DNA of 64,000 nucleotides from Panax quinquefolius (lineage: Eukaryota > Streptophyta > Magnoliopsida > Apiales > Araliaceae), in NCBI GenBank assembly GCA_020205615.1, contig CM035167.1, positions 58,983,023 to 59,047,022 on the forward strand, written 5' to 3'. The position numbers and the translations under genes were made by a program. This document shows, piece after piece, positions 1 through 10,879 of this stretch. Under the pieces are notes generated by a model that was not told the origin of the DNA, searched no databases, and saw only the letters and a list, made by a program, of their open reading frames with translations. The first letter of the stretch is position 1. The number at the start of each line of letters is the position of its first letter.

Positions 1-367
1 AGTGATCGAAACGTAATGGTATTGGTGTAAAGTTATTGTCTAATATTGGTACATGCAAGATATATTGCTTCAAGAAAATGTTAACAACTCTAACATCTAT
101 GTATCATATGACTTGTGCAATGTTATATATATTTAACAATAACTTCATAATTACTTAATTCATTACTTTTTATAATTTTTTAGTATTTTCCCCAAATTTT
201 AAGCAATATATAGTTTTTGTTGCGTATACCGATATGCAGTAATTTTTGGAAGTAAGGAGTATTAGATTGCATTCTTTCATTTTTTTGATAGGATGGCATG
301 ACATGTTACCAAAATGGTTCAATGTTGTTTTTTTGGTGATTGTGGACTGTTTTGCGATTTCTTGCAG
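1..367 (+). other. Intron of the MYB-related gene, 5' part outside window
   Basis: AT-rich sequence upstream of a good 3' splice site, with a T-rich run and TTGCAG ending at 367. The MYB reading frame becomes recognisable exactly after this AG. An open frame crosses the boundary, but its upstream residues do not resemble MYB protein. The exon encoding the first MYB repeat must lie left of the window. No other gene is visible here. Confidence 0.75.
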
Positions 368-632
368 ATTATTCCTAATTGGACTGGATAGGTACGGAAA
401 GGGTGATTGGAGGAGTATCTCAAGAAATGTGGTGGTGACAAGAACACCAACTCAAGTGGCTAGCCACGCACAAAAATACTACCTTCGTCAGAACTCGATG
501 AAGAAAGAGAGGAAGAGGTCAAGCATACATGACATTACAACCACTGCAGATACCCAGCTGGTGCCGCCACCAAGTAACTTTCCTAACCAGGGAGGGTCAA
601 TGGGTTATCAAAGTTTTGGCTTTCCTATGTAA
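368..632 (+). CDS. MYB-related transcription factor (DIVARICATA/MYBS-like), last exon
   Basis: Final exon of a plant two-repeat MYB-related DNA-binding protein of the SHAQKYF class, a nuclear transcription factor. The exon opens inside the second MYB repeat ([15 protein letters not shown]) and continues through the helix-3 signature [18 protein letters not shown]. It then shows a basic KKERKR stretch, the conserved SSIHDIT motif and a short Pro/Gly tail ending GFPM before the TAA at 630-632. The exon starts after TTGCAG, and its first base completes a split Arg codon. The signature reads SHAQKYY rather than the usual SHAQKYF, a conservative change. The tail looks short compared with relatives I know of (inference). 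The frame is intact, and this is the only host gene I can support. The N-terminal repeat lies outside the window, so the exact subfamily (DIVARICATA, SRM1 or MYBS) is not settled. Confidence 0.85.
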
Positions 633-860
633 AGATAAAGAAGATGATCGATACACCTCTTGTACATAGGACTGTTACCTTCTATTTAACAGTTCAATCT
701 GTAAAGTTATATTTTTTATCTAGTTGACGGTTGACACACGTATTAGGGGATTAGTTAGTGAGTCTGATAGCTAGTATATGGTGTTTGAATTCCTTCTGTA
801 AACTTAATCAATGTTTCTGGAGGCATAGGTAGGTAGGTCACAAATAAAGATTTTAGGATA
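633..860 (+). terminator. 3' UTR and probable poly(A) region of the MYB gene
   Basis: U-rich downstream sequence with several TGTA elements and an AATAAA at 843-848 followed by A-rich DNA, as expected for a plant polyadenylation region. The true cleavage site cannot be read from sequence alone. Confidence 0.4.
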
Positions 861-1922
861 AACAAAAATAGCAAATGAATGAAACTGGTATTCAGAAACT
901 AAAGCTGAATGGGGTCAGAGATTGTATTTTATTGTAACAAGTTTCATTTCTTACTTTTGTATACAATGAGTTGTGCTTTGATTTATTCTTTAAATAATTC
1001 TTGATTTATTTATTACATTGCATATAAGATTACAATATTATCAGTGATAAAAATGTGCTTTTATAAATTAAATGATGTAAAGTTACTAAATTTTGAACGA
1101 TAAAAACATCTACTTATTATAATAGCACAAACAACGATCTTTTATATGAATATTTATTATAATAGCACAAACATCGATCTTTTATATGAATACTTATTAT
1201 AATAGCATAAACAATGATCTTTTATATGAGTTAATTGAAAATATTTGGTTAGTTTTAGCTAAACATATCTTGAATCTCATTGGTATATAATTAGAAAATT
1301 GTTTGCTCTTTGGGAACTTTCATCTGAAATGTCAATCTTGTCTCATTCTTTTAAAATACATCGAGTGTATTCATTTGTAGGGTTATTTTAATAACTAAAT
1401 TAGTTTAAAGTCATTCATAAATCATCGAAGTAACCAACTGTCGACGTCGATTTTTTTTCTCCCTTTTTTAGAATTTCTCCTTTTGTCTTTCTACCCTTTA
1501 TGTTTTTTGTGTTAAATTTTATTCGAAAGAACGAGTTTAAAAATAGTCTGACACAAAATGTCGACAATTTGTAAATTCAGAGTCGCCAGTTTGTAGTTTT
1601 GAAATTGTTGTACCAACTAAACCAGATTTGAAAAGGTTTACATAAAGGCCAATTATTGGACTCTGTTTAACAGACCTTGGAAATCGAGATTCATAGAATT
1701 CGAGGGCTTGATTAAGCAGGGGAAATGTGTTAGGCAACCCCCGACTTTCGTGAAAACACGGTTACCGAGTCTTTTGAATTCCCTTATTTATTTGAAGTGT
1801 GTGTGGTTAATTGGGTCTAAGTGCATTATTTGGAAGTAGTGTTATGGATCGTTTGCACCTATATACAAAGAGTTCGACTTGTATAAAAGTTCAATTTTAA
1901 AAAATATATGCAGAAATGATGT
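861..1922. other. AT-rich intergenic DNA between MYB gene and retroelement nest
   Basis: No convincing coding region. Short open frames, including a reverse 66-codon one at 1537-1737, have no family motif. The stretch contains a 3 x 40-bp tandem repeat (1111-1230) and a pyrimidine-rich patch near 1450-1500. Otherwise I recognise nothing. Confidence 0.5.
1111..1230 (+). repeat. Tandem repeat, three exact-length 40-bp units
   Basis: Units start at 1111, 1151 and 1191. Each begins TA(C/T)TTATTATAATAGCA and ends TTTTATATGA. The units differ by only a few substitutions and have no length change, indicating a recent minisatellite. Confidence 0.9.
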
Positions 1923-2129
1923 TGTGACGCTCCCAAATTCGGGTATCTTCCAACCCGACAGATGGTGCTACATGGTGCTACAGTTCACACATACATTCAA
2001 TTGAAATACCTCAAAAGAGTGAATATGTCTTCTATATATTCCAAAATAATATTTTCCTTCCCAGGCAACTATTACAAAGGCAACTTATTTGTCTACCTTA
2101 ACCTTCCCTTTATCTTTATTAGGTCCTTC
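1923..2129 (-). repeat. Family-B LTR, reversed, left piece (outermost element of left nest)
   Basis: Begins TGTGACGCTCCC, the reverse of the family-B LTR 3' end (compare GGGGTGTCACA at 33203 and 39334). It carries the same neighbouring words, such as the CATTCAATTGAAATACCTC region, seen in the other B copies. It is interrupted at 2129 by the reversed family-A LTR and resumes at 15636. The 5-bp target duplication CCTTC flanks that insertion (2125-2129 and 15631-15635). Confidence 0.85.
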
Positions 2130-2280
2130 TGTGACAACCCCAAAATAGGTCCAATCCATCCAACCTATTCTGAGTTGCCAAATACATGGTACAGAAAACA
2201 ACTACAACTTTATTACTACACTTGTCGTGCAAAATACAACAACACATATGTTGTGAGTTTTGATACAACTATATACCAAC

Positions 2281-2795
2281 TGTGACTCATGTCCCAACCT
2301 TGGATAGCACGTCACAATGACACCTTACATAAAGGTACAGTTAATAACTGTTTTAGCAATTAAAATCTTTGGAAAGTGCTCAAGGAAACCTTCGTACATG
2401 GGAGGCCATGCATCTAGGTTATAATAGATATCATATGCCCACATAATTATCCTTGGTTGACCCAATAGACCCCAAAGAAAAATAAGAAGATTACTATCAT
2501 GTTCTTTCCAATGGTGAGCCTTCTCTTGACATATAACTATCTCCACTGTCTGCAATTAAAAATTATATTTCAACCAAACTCCAAGATCATATAGGTAGTG
2601 CTCGTAGATATACTCAGTAAGTGAATGTGCACAACCCTGTCTTATGATAACACGAGGTTGTATGTCATTAGACATCTTGTATGATTGTGGCAAAACACCC
2701 TTCCAAAGTTGGGTTTGCCTCACCCTATTTGATTCACCAAATATAACTACTAAATGATATATAAAATACAACACACTTTTCAATACTGTTTAGGG
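2281..2795 (-). other. Foreign insertion within the solo LTR, possible captured gene fragment
   Basis: Family-A LTR similarity stops near 2280 and resumes near 2800. The inserted DNA begins with a 44-bp block also present, inverted and nearly identical, at 10392-10434. On the reverse strand, 2325-2783 gives protein-like sequence in two adjoining frames (75 and 76 codons) with mixed hydrophobic and aromatic composition, for example SLTEYIYEHYLYDLGVW and FLEHFPKILIAKTVI. I do not recognise the family. It could be a transduced host gene piece or chance coding potential. Confidence 0.35.
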
Positions 2796-3284
2796 AGAAC
2801 TCCACAGCTAGACACCACCGTTCTATTCCCTTGTTACCCCCGCTCGACCCAGCTACACTCTTATTACCTGAAAGGAATTGTGAAAAAAAGGGTGAAAGAC
2901 AACTAAATTTTAGTAAAGAATATTATGACTAAAGATAATTAAATTATCAATAGCCTTCATCAATAATAAATTAGAGATTTAGAACATATGGTAGATGATA
3001 AAAATTTCAACCATAGTTAATAATGAACGAAAGCAATCCATTAGAAGAGTCAAATAGACCATAAAGTCTATTATCTTCTCCATGTTAAAAGTCCACCAAC
3101 AATGTTTTAACCCTGTAACATCAATCAACAGTTCCTGTCCACAATCATGTGAATAACTCATAATCATAATTATAGTTCAAAATTCCTATTCGCATTCAGG
3201 ACAAAGACAATTTTCATCACCTGAAACATCAAAGATCATGGTTATACCAAATCGCAGTTCATGTTCATAATCATACTAATAAAT

Positions 3285-3515
3285 TTATCTTTGCACTACG
3301 GGCCAAAGATATTCATTAACAAGTCATCTTTGCACTACGGGCCAAAGATATTCACCAACAGGTCATCTTTGCACTACGGGCCAAAGATATTCAAAAATAG
3401 GTCATCTTTGCACTACAGACCAAAGATATTCAACAACAGATCATCTTTGCACTACAGGCCAAATATATTCAACAACATATCATCTTTGCACTACGGGCCA
3501 AAGATATTAATATCT
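3285..3515 (-). repeat. 39-bp tandem repeat array inside family-A LTR
   Basis: Six consecutive units (starts 3285, 3324, 3363, 3402, 3441, 3480) with core CATCTTTGCACTACGGGCC. Degenerate units continue at about 3580-3730. The same unit occurs three to four times, inverted and more widely spaced, in the forward LTRs (about 7497-7700 and 14285-14420). Because 39 is divisible by 3, the array produces a spurious open frame. Confidence 0.9.
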
Positions 3516-5406
3516 CAAAGAAATATATAATCATTTCAAAATTTATATAAACAATAATTATAACCATATTGATCAATTCACCTTTGCACTTAAGCTAAAG
3601 ATATTCAATTATAATTCAATGGTCATGATCATACCAGTCAACAATTCATCTTTGCACTACTAGCCAAAGAGAACCCATAGTCACGATCATACCAATAATC
3701 TACCCATTTTTACACTTAAGTCAAAGAGAAATTTCATCGTCAGGATTATAAAAATGTTATATATGATAATAAAAATAATATGATCAACAACTGCATTTAA
3801 TTTCAAGAGTAAGATTCATAAATCAACGATAATTTGGTCAGAAAAAGAAACCAATTTTGTCGTGAATAGTACCCCGTGAATACTAACTCGTGAATAGTAA
3901 CTCATGAGTAGTAATTCATGAATAGTAACTTCAACATAAAAAAGGTAGAAATTCCACAATAAAATCTATACCAATATTTCGGTATAATGATATTGAAAGA
4001 ATAATATTTCTTAAACTTATAAACAATTTATTTTAATTGTTTGCACTTTACTAAATAATGCATTTAATCATCCTAAAATGCCAAACTCATAAGATTTCAT
4101 CACCAATAACCAAAATCCTCATCAAAAATCTGCATATACCTCATATAGGATTCTCAAGCCATAAAATTTTATTTTTCCAATTTTCTTACTTCATATAACA
4201 TATTTAATTCATTTACTCATAACTAGAACATTTTCATGAAAAATACCAAATCAGTACAAACAAATTTTTTTTTCTGAGATTTAGCAGAATATAGTCCCAT
4301 ATTGAACATATATTTTTTTGAAATTTTTAAAATTCATTTACTATTTTTCATGTGACCAAAACTGCCGAATATTTAGACATTTATCATAAATTGTACTTTT
4401 ATCCAAAAATTCCGAAATTTACAAAGTATACTTCTGTTATATACATGTACTCCCAATAAAAATTTCACCAATTTTGGAGTTAACCATAAGGAGTTATAAG
4501 GGTTTACTTTTAAAATAGTCTTTTCCCATAATATTCATAACTCCTAATCTATACATCCAAAAAGCGCTATTTTTGGACACAATCTAGAAAACTCATCAAA
4601 TTATCATTTCAAATTTGTCCAGAATTTTTGAAGGTCAGAAAAATTACGAAACTGAAAACATAACAACCCTTACAATCCCTTACCTCAAAAGAACTGTACT
4701 TCTGATCGGAATGTCGGATATGAGGCTGAATGAAACTTGGGCTGAATAGCAACTCTCAAAGTATCAAAATACTCACAAAATATGCTCAATAATATAGAGA
4801 GAGAAAGAGAGGAAACTTGTTTTTGGTGTGATTTTCAATTCTAACTTAGCCCTCTATTTATAGAAAAATATTAGTACGCCGAAGCAGACTTGATCTGCAA
4901 CCTGATGACTTTACCTACTACTATTGCCACCCACCACATTTAAAATAAAATTCAGTATATTTTTTCATCAACCACAAGTGGGGCCCACTAAATTCTAGAA
5001 TTTTCCACCAAAATCATTTATAAACCTAATTTTTGAATCAGTCACCTCTTAAAATTCATAACAAATTATACGTTCATTTTTAACGGTTCAAAATTTATGG
5101 ACATATACTCAACTTATATATGTATAACATATCCAAAAATCACAACGATCCAACGGTCAGATTAAAAATTATAACTCACACAATATATCTCAAGTACAGT
5201 GATTTAATTTTTAATACCTCCATTCCGACAAAATACTGATAAAACACCTCAATATTAATTCTTTCATTTATAACCACATAAATAAATCCATCATTTAAAT
5301 CCGCATCAAATAAATATTTCCTTATCATATAAATCAATAATTAATTATTCACAAATAATATTACGAATCACATTTATTACAACCAGGGCCATTCCTGTGA
5401 AAGAGG

Positions 5407-8246
5407 TGTAAGACCAAAAATTTTTAAATAAAAGGAATTTCCTTTATTTATTATTTTGAAATAGTAAGGGTTGATTTGATTAATGTGGATAGTTAAAGGG
5501 TTAAATATGCAAATATTTCAAATTAAGCAAGTGGTTATAAAATATTCATTATCGTTCTGGAATATTCGTTTGGTCATGGAATATTCAGATCGTCGGAATA
5601 TTCGTATAACAAGAAGCCATGCATTGTGTGGGGCCCATATAACGGAAAGTGATTGGATGAAGAAAACGACAAATATAAGTTGTTTTTAAATAACTAGCGT
5701 AGTTGTTGCATTGTTAATCTTGAATAATACCGGTGGTTAAAACACACTAATACGCGTTGTTGAACAAGTAGCACTTGGTATTGCACCAATTATTGATTCT
5801 TACGTAAAGAAGGCACTACTCAATAATGGTTACGAATTACTTGCTCAAATATTTTATTGAGTTAATAATTCTTTGCGTTGATATTTTATATTCTTTGTTG
5901 TTTCAATAATTGTCATTACACAATCTTTCATTATCGAAGCAATAATTCATATTATATGAATAATATTATTAGATAACATTATTGGCAATGTCTAGAAAGT
6001 TCTGCCTAAGGAGAGGTTTGGTCACCTAATCATGCGCCCAAAGAAGAAGAAATTCTTATTGAAAGCCCCTCTTCCTGAACCTGCACGGTTGTCAATATTG
6101 TGATTCTGTAATATTATTTGTGAATAATTAATTATTGATTTATATGATGAGGAAAATATTGATTTTATGTGGATATAGATGGAGAAAATTTTAAAATGAC
6201 AATTGTTAAAAATTAATATTTTATCTTTTTCGATAAAATAATTCATTTAAATATATTATTTTAATAATATATTAACGGTGATATTTTTACAACGAATGTG
6301 GGATATATGAGTATACGAGGAGGAAGAGTATTTTTGTTGCAATAAATGTTTAAAACATGTTAAACATGTCTCTTGGACCCCATTTATCGATCAAATTTGA
6401 TTATAACTTTGTAAAATCGCCTGGTTTGTGGATTTCTTGGTCAATTTCTATTTGGAATTTGGAAAAACTTTCTTCTGCAGTTGTAGACAATTGAATTTCC
6501 TATAAAAAATCGCGAGATTCAATTTTCTGATGAAAGGGCTATTTATTATGAATTATTAAAGTTCAAGCTCAAAATAATTAATTTTTGTAAGTTTTAATTA
6601 TTTATTTTATGAAAAACGTTTTTATCATTTCTTTCTAGAAGGTGGCATGTGGGAAATGCTAGGATCTGAATTCTAAGGTTGGCGTATGAATTTGATATAT
6701 ATATATATATATTAATTTATTAAATTTTACGCTTTGGTGTTCTAAGCAATTTCCTATAAATAGGTCTGCTTAGGTTAGAATTGAAAATCACACCGTAAAA
6801 TCAAGTTTTCTCTCTCTATATTATCGAGCGTATTCTTGTGAGTATTTTGAGTATACTTTGAGTATTGCTATACTAAGGCAAGTCCTAGTCATAGCCTATA
6901 TGTCAGGTGTTTCAAATTTAAGTCTTGATCTTTCTTCGAGGTAAGGGATATTATTTTTTGTAATGATATTATTTCTTCAATATCATTATACCGAAAATGT
7001 TGATCCAAGTTTTTATCAAATTTGGAACTTTTTCATGCTCTCAAGTTTACTATTCATGGGTTACTATTCATGAGTTACTATTCACGAAGTTACTATTCAT
7101 GAGTTACTTATTCACGAGTTACTATTCACGAGTACTATTCATGAAAGCGTGAAGATGTTTTTGTGGAATTTCTATCTTTTGGTGCTCTGAGTTACTATTC
7201 ACGATATCGGCACTATTCACGATACTGACACTATTCACGATACTAAGTACTATTCAATTTAAAAATAAAATTTCTTCTTTTAATTCTAAAACATCTATTC
7301 GGATACTAACTCGATTGTATCCATGTTTTGATCATTCTTGAATTTTACACCACTATGATTATTTTTGAGGTATTTTTTGGGCGTGGATAAAACCAAGTAC
7401 GAATCCTTAATCCTTAATCCTTGTCATTTTGTTTCAATCGGATTCGCTTTCTTAAAAATATTTTCATCATCCTCGATCTTAAATGATGATATTATTGAAT
7501 ATCTTTGGCACAGAGTGCAAAGATGAATGATTTCTGAAGAATATCTTTGGCACAGAGTGCAAAGATGAGCAAAGTGTTGAGATGAACATGATCGATTGAT
7601 TAATATCTTTGGCATGTAGTGCAAAGATGAACATGTGTTTTAAATGAACATGACTTAATCGATGAATATCTTTGGCTCAGTAGTGCAAAGATGAATATTT
7701 GATTCCGATGTATATTGATTGATGTTACAGTGGATAAAATATTGATGATGGACTGTTAAATTCATAGATTATAGTAGATTTCATTCTCTACGTAACTCTT
7801 CTATGAATTATTATTTCAACTGCGCGTAATATTGATCCGAAACTTGTTGTTTATTGTATTCTATCGATTTTTCCTGTTCAAGACTAACGATAATTTGTTG
7901 TATATTATCTTAGTCATAATATTCTTTACTTGGGCTAGTTGAGCTCACCCTTTTCCTTGTTGTTCCATTTTTCTTCTCTGGAGGCGAGAATGTAGCGAGT
8001 ACTAGTCGGGGTATGGAATGAAGGTTTTAGAAAGGATTGTTTAGTAGTCCTCACCATTTTTGTAAAATAATGTATCAATAAATGTGATGAGGATTTATTT
8101 GAGTATAGATATTGTCTAGAAGATAATATCTGTATTTAAACTCACAGTTTATATGTTGTAATAATAAAGTTGTAGTTATTTCTGTACCATGTATTTGGCG
8201 ACTCAGAATGGGTTGGATGGAATGGACCTATTTTGGGGGCGTCACA
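5407..8246 (+). repeat. 5' LTR of element A
   Basis: A 2840-bp LTR starting TGTAAGACC and ending GGGCGTCACA, immediately followed by the PBS. It contains a TATA box (6755-6762), a TACTATTCAC-type minisatellite (7060-7260) and copies of the ATCTTTGGCACAGAGTGCAA unit. It is colinear with the 3' LTR at 12218-14958 but differs by many 1-5 base indels. Confidence 0.93.
6755..6762 (+). promoter_or_regulatory. TATA box of the family-A LTR
   Basis: CCTATAAATAGG context about 1.35 kb into the LTR, typical of a U3 promoter. The reversed solo LTR has the same word at about 4856-4863. In the 3' LTR it is altered (CCTATATAATAGG near 13580). Confidence 0.6.
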
Positions 8247-8248
8247 GT

Positions 8249-8260
8249 TGGTATCGAGCT
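8249..8260 (+). promoter_or_regulatory. Primer binding site of element A (initiator Met tRNA type)
   Basis: TGGTATCGAGCT lies two bases after the LTR CA end. It matches the plant initiator-Met PBS consensus TGGTATCAGAGC except for one missing base. Confidence 0.75.
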
Positions 8261-8459
8261 TAGGATATGATCTCCATGAGATCGGGAATAGAACTAGGAG
8301 GGAGAGAGAGTAAATCCTTCGCTAGTGTGTCCTACCTAAGCTTATTTGTTAGTTGGTCGAAGATATAGGGATATTATGTGATATATTGATTTCCTTAATT
8401 AACCCTTATTTTATGACAAGTATTTGAGAATGTCGATTTGAGAATATTAACAAGGAGTA

Positions 8460-9560
8460 AATGAGACCGTGGAGATGCTGTACTCCACCAACGAGGAGAA
8501 CGTGCGTGCAACAGTGGTAATGTTCCTCCCATGAAACAACACCAATCGAAAGCGTATGATGAACGAGGGATGTTTAGAAGCTTTTTGCGCTCATGCAAAA
8601 TCGCATTTAGGAGACTCGTGTTCAAAATACAGAGGAAATGATAGCAATTCACGGGTGGTCACAACCCAAGCGATTCAAAGAGTTGGGACCACCGTGCAGG
8701 GGGAAAGCCGGATCCGATTAAAGGCGAGACGTGGGTCAAACAAATTACCAAGATATTCGATGTCTTGGGATGCACGGAGAATGAAAGTTCCATTCGCCAC
8801 CTTTATGTTCCGTGGCGAGGCGACATCTTGGTGGGAATCAGTGAAGCGTACCCATCCAAATTGCACTCGGCATGTCATGGAGAGCGTTTGAAGCAGTTCA
8901 ATGACAAGTACTTCCACGAAAGTATTCGTCATATGAAGGAAGTGGAGTTTATTAGACTAGAGCGAAATAACATGACGGTGTCCCAAAGACGAGGCGAAGT
9001 TCATGGAGTTATCGTGTTTGCACCTCATTTGGTGGAGAATGAGGAACGATGACGCGGATGTTTACGAGAGGTTTGAAACCCGACATACGTCGATATCTCA
9101 TTTCTCATAAATTTTCTCTATTCAGATGTTGTCAGCGAGGCTCGATTGTTAGAAGCGAGATAACGAAAGTACGCTCAACCGAGGGACCATAACCGTGGAT
9201 CATACCAAGATAATATAATATCATCGAAATAACGATAACCACGGAGAAAGAAGAATACGAGACAAAGGCGGTAACCACTCGGGTGGTAATCGTGGCCATG
9301 AAAATAGAAGAAACGAGTCGGGAGGAGATTTTAAAAGAGGAGATTCAACAACGACCATGTGAAGACGCCGGTGCCGAGAAGAACTAGTTTTAAGGGAGGA
9401 GAACGACCACCGGTCGATGTTACAAATGCGGAAAGAGGGACATATCATCCCAAACCGCCTACAACAGCTTAAGGTATGCTATAATTATGGAAAAGAAGGA
9501 CATATCGCTTCGAGATCATGACGATATCGAAACCCAGATCCAATGAATGGTGACTCAAAA
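8460..9560 (+). pseudogene. Element A gag, frameshifted
   Basis: Pieces of a Ty3/gypsy capsid protein appear across alternating frames: an ATFMFRGEATSWWESVKR-like block near 8800, then KQFNDKYFHESIRHMKEVEF near 8895, then FAPHLVENEER near 9025. These match the order in the intact-looking family-C gag on the other strand (58982-58203). Two CCHC zinc-knuckle remnants follow: CYKCGK with a one-base loss before the GH part (about 9420) and a second with Cys replaced by Tyr (CYNYGKEGHIAS, about 9477). Gag starts only about 200 bp after the PBS, so this family lacks the extra upstream ORF of families B and C. At least four frame breaks are visible. Confidence 0.8.
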
Positions 9561-9639
9561 GATCGTCCCGGAAAAAGTCAAAGTCAACGATTTCGGAAGA
9601 GCGTTTGTTGTGGATGGTCAAAATGCTAGGAACCCGAAC

Positions 9640-9960
9640 GGTTAGACTTCGGTTTAGTTAATTATAAATTCTTGCAAGTATATATACCTTACTAGATATT
9701 GGTTCTACCCATTCTTTTATCTCTCTTACTTGCGCTCAACGTTTGAACTTGACTACGGAGAAATTAGACTTTGACCTATTTATGGAGAATCCGTTAGGAG
9801 AAACTTTCATTACATCCGTTGTTTAAAAATCTTGCTTGATTCAAGTTGGCACTATCACATTACCTGTTAACCTTATTTCTATAGAGATATTTGCTTTTGA
9901 TGTGAATTTAAGGTTAACTACTCATCATGCCAAATTGATTGCTTTTGTAAGGTTGTTAGT
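9640..9960 (+). pseudogene. Element A retroviral-type aspartic protease remnant
   Basis: The frame around 9690-9715 reads LLDIGSTHSFI, the active-site region where the family normally has D-(S/T)-G. The middle residue is Ile here, so the catalytic triad is changed. A stop follows at about 9823, after ETFITSVV. Downstream residues in another frame (9836-9950) continue the protease C-terminal half. It would process the Gag-Pol polyprotein if intact. It lies between the gag knuckles and the RT start, as expected. Confidence 0.7.
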
Positions 9961-10109
9961 TTTCATATTCCTAAGCAACCTGTTATTCGAATTCAAGCAA
10001 TCAAACCATTGTAGTCAAACATTTTCATATCAAGCCATGAAGTTATTCGTTTATTACGGATGTCAAGTTTTCTTAGTCCATGTTATGGATTTGAATAAAG
10101 ACACGCCGA

Positions 10110-10600
10110 TTTGAATAATATTCCGTTGTTATTGATTTTTCCCGACGTATTTCTGAAGAATTTCTTGGCTTACTCCCAAAGCTCGATATTAAATTTTGTA
10201 TCGACTTTGAACCCCAGAAGACAAAACTCATTTCTAAAATCTCATATCGAATGGCTCCTATTGAACTTCGTGAGTTAAAATTCAACTATAGAATTTGGTA
10301 CTGAGCCTTTATCTTGTGACTTCCTTTGTGGAATTCACCTGCTTTGACTCTCTGTAGGGGACGTCATATTCGATGCGATAGTAAATCGATAGGTGTCATT
10401 GTGACGTCTATCCAAGATTGGGATATGAGTCACAATTGAGAGCAACCTAAGTCGAGAATCGAAATACGTAGCTTTCTAGGCTTAGTTGGTTATTATCGGA
10501 GATTCGTTGAAGGATATTCCCGAATCGCTATTCCATTAACGCAATTCGACTTCGTAGAGATACAAAATTCGAATGGAGCAAGGAATGTGGGAAGAGCTTG
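10110..10600 (+). pseudogene. Element A reverse transcriptase, internally deleted
   Basis: The N-terminal RT entry region (DFPDVF, then a SYRMAPIELRELK-like stretch) is split over frames between about 10125 and 10285. The sequence then jumps to the C-terminal [20 protein letters not shown] block (about 10470-10530). The whole catalytic palm with the F/Y-x-DD motif is missing. Near the junction lies a 43-bp block (10392-10434) that also occurs inverted at 2281-2324. RNase H is not recognisable between here and the integrase, so about 1.3 kb of pol has been lost (estimate from the family-B element). Confidence 0.7.
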
Positions 10601-10879
10601 AAGAACTCAAGAGGAGACTCATTTCAAAGACATGTTCGATCATGCCATCCCGAAAAGCGAACGTGGTAGGCGACGCGATGAGTAGAAGATCATATGCGGA
10701 ACGAAAAGGATGATGATGTCAAGTATACGACAGAGCCAACTTTAATAGAAAAGTTTAGATTGCTCAAGCCACCGACCCGGCCGATGCGTATGAAGAAGAA
10801 AGTACAAGAAGGAGCTATTCCGAAGCGAGAATTGATGAAGAAGGAATACTTGAGTCCACTCTAGACTTTGTGTTCCTAA

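Larger units (their letters stand above)
2130..5406 (-). mobile_element. Solo family-A LTR, reversed, left piece
   Basis: Starts TGTGACAACCCC, the reverse complement of the family-A LTR end, and runs toward the LTR start. It contains the family's internal landmarks in reverse order: the 39-bp tandem repeats (3285-3515), the GTGAATAGTA minisatellite (about 3858-3930) and a reversed TATA box near 4856-4863. It is cut at 5406 by the full-length element A and continues at 14964. With the right piece it is 3.94 kb, longer than the 2.84-kb forward LTR. The excess comes from an insertion at about 2281-2795 and extra repeat copies. No internal domain adjoins it, so it is a solo LTR. Confidence 0.9.

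Noticed and set aside
246..367. N-terminal extension of the MYB frame
   Set aside because: Residues before 368 have no MYB character and a clear splice acceptor ends at 367; it is intron.
1537..1790. Possible Ogre-like or other retroelement leader
   Set aside because: A few words look familiar (GGTTACCGAGTC), but no LTR end, PBS or coding motif supports it.
3285..3515. Possible CRISPR-like array
   Set aside because: Units are contiguous without unique spacers and lie inside a plant LTR.
3261..3530. 89-codon open frame with a 13-residue repeat
   Set aside because: It is produced by the 39-bp (13-codon) LTR minisatellite. The same repeat in other LTRs is out of frame and noncoding.
8249..8260. 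tRNA gene fragments at the PBS sites
   Set aside because: Only short 12-19 base matches to tRNA 3' ends occur, placed at LTR ends; no cloverleaf is present.
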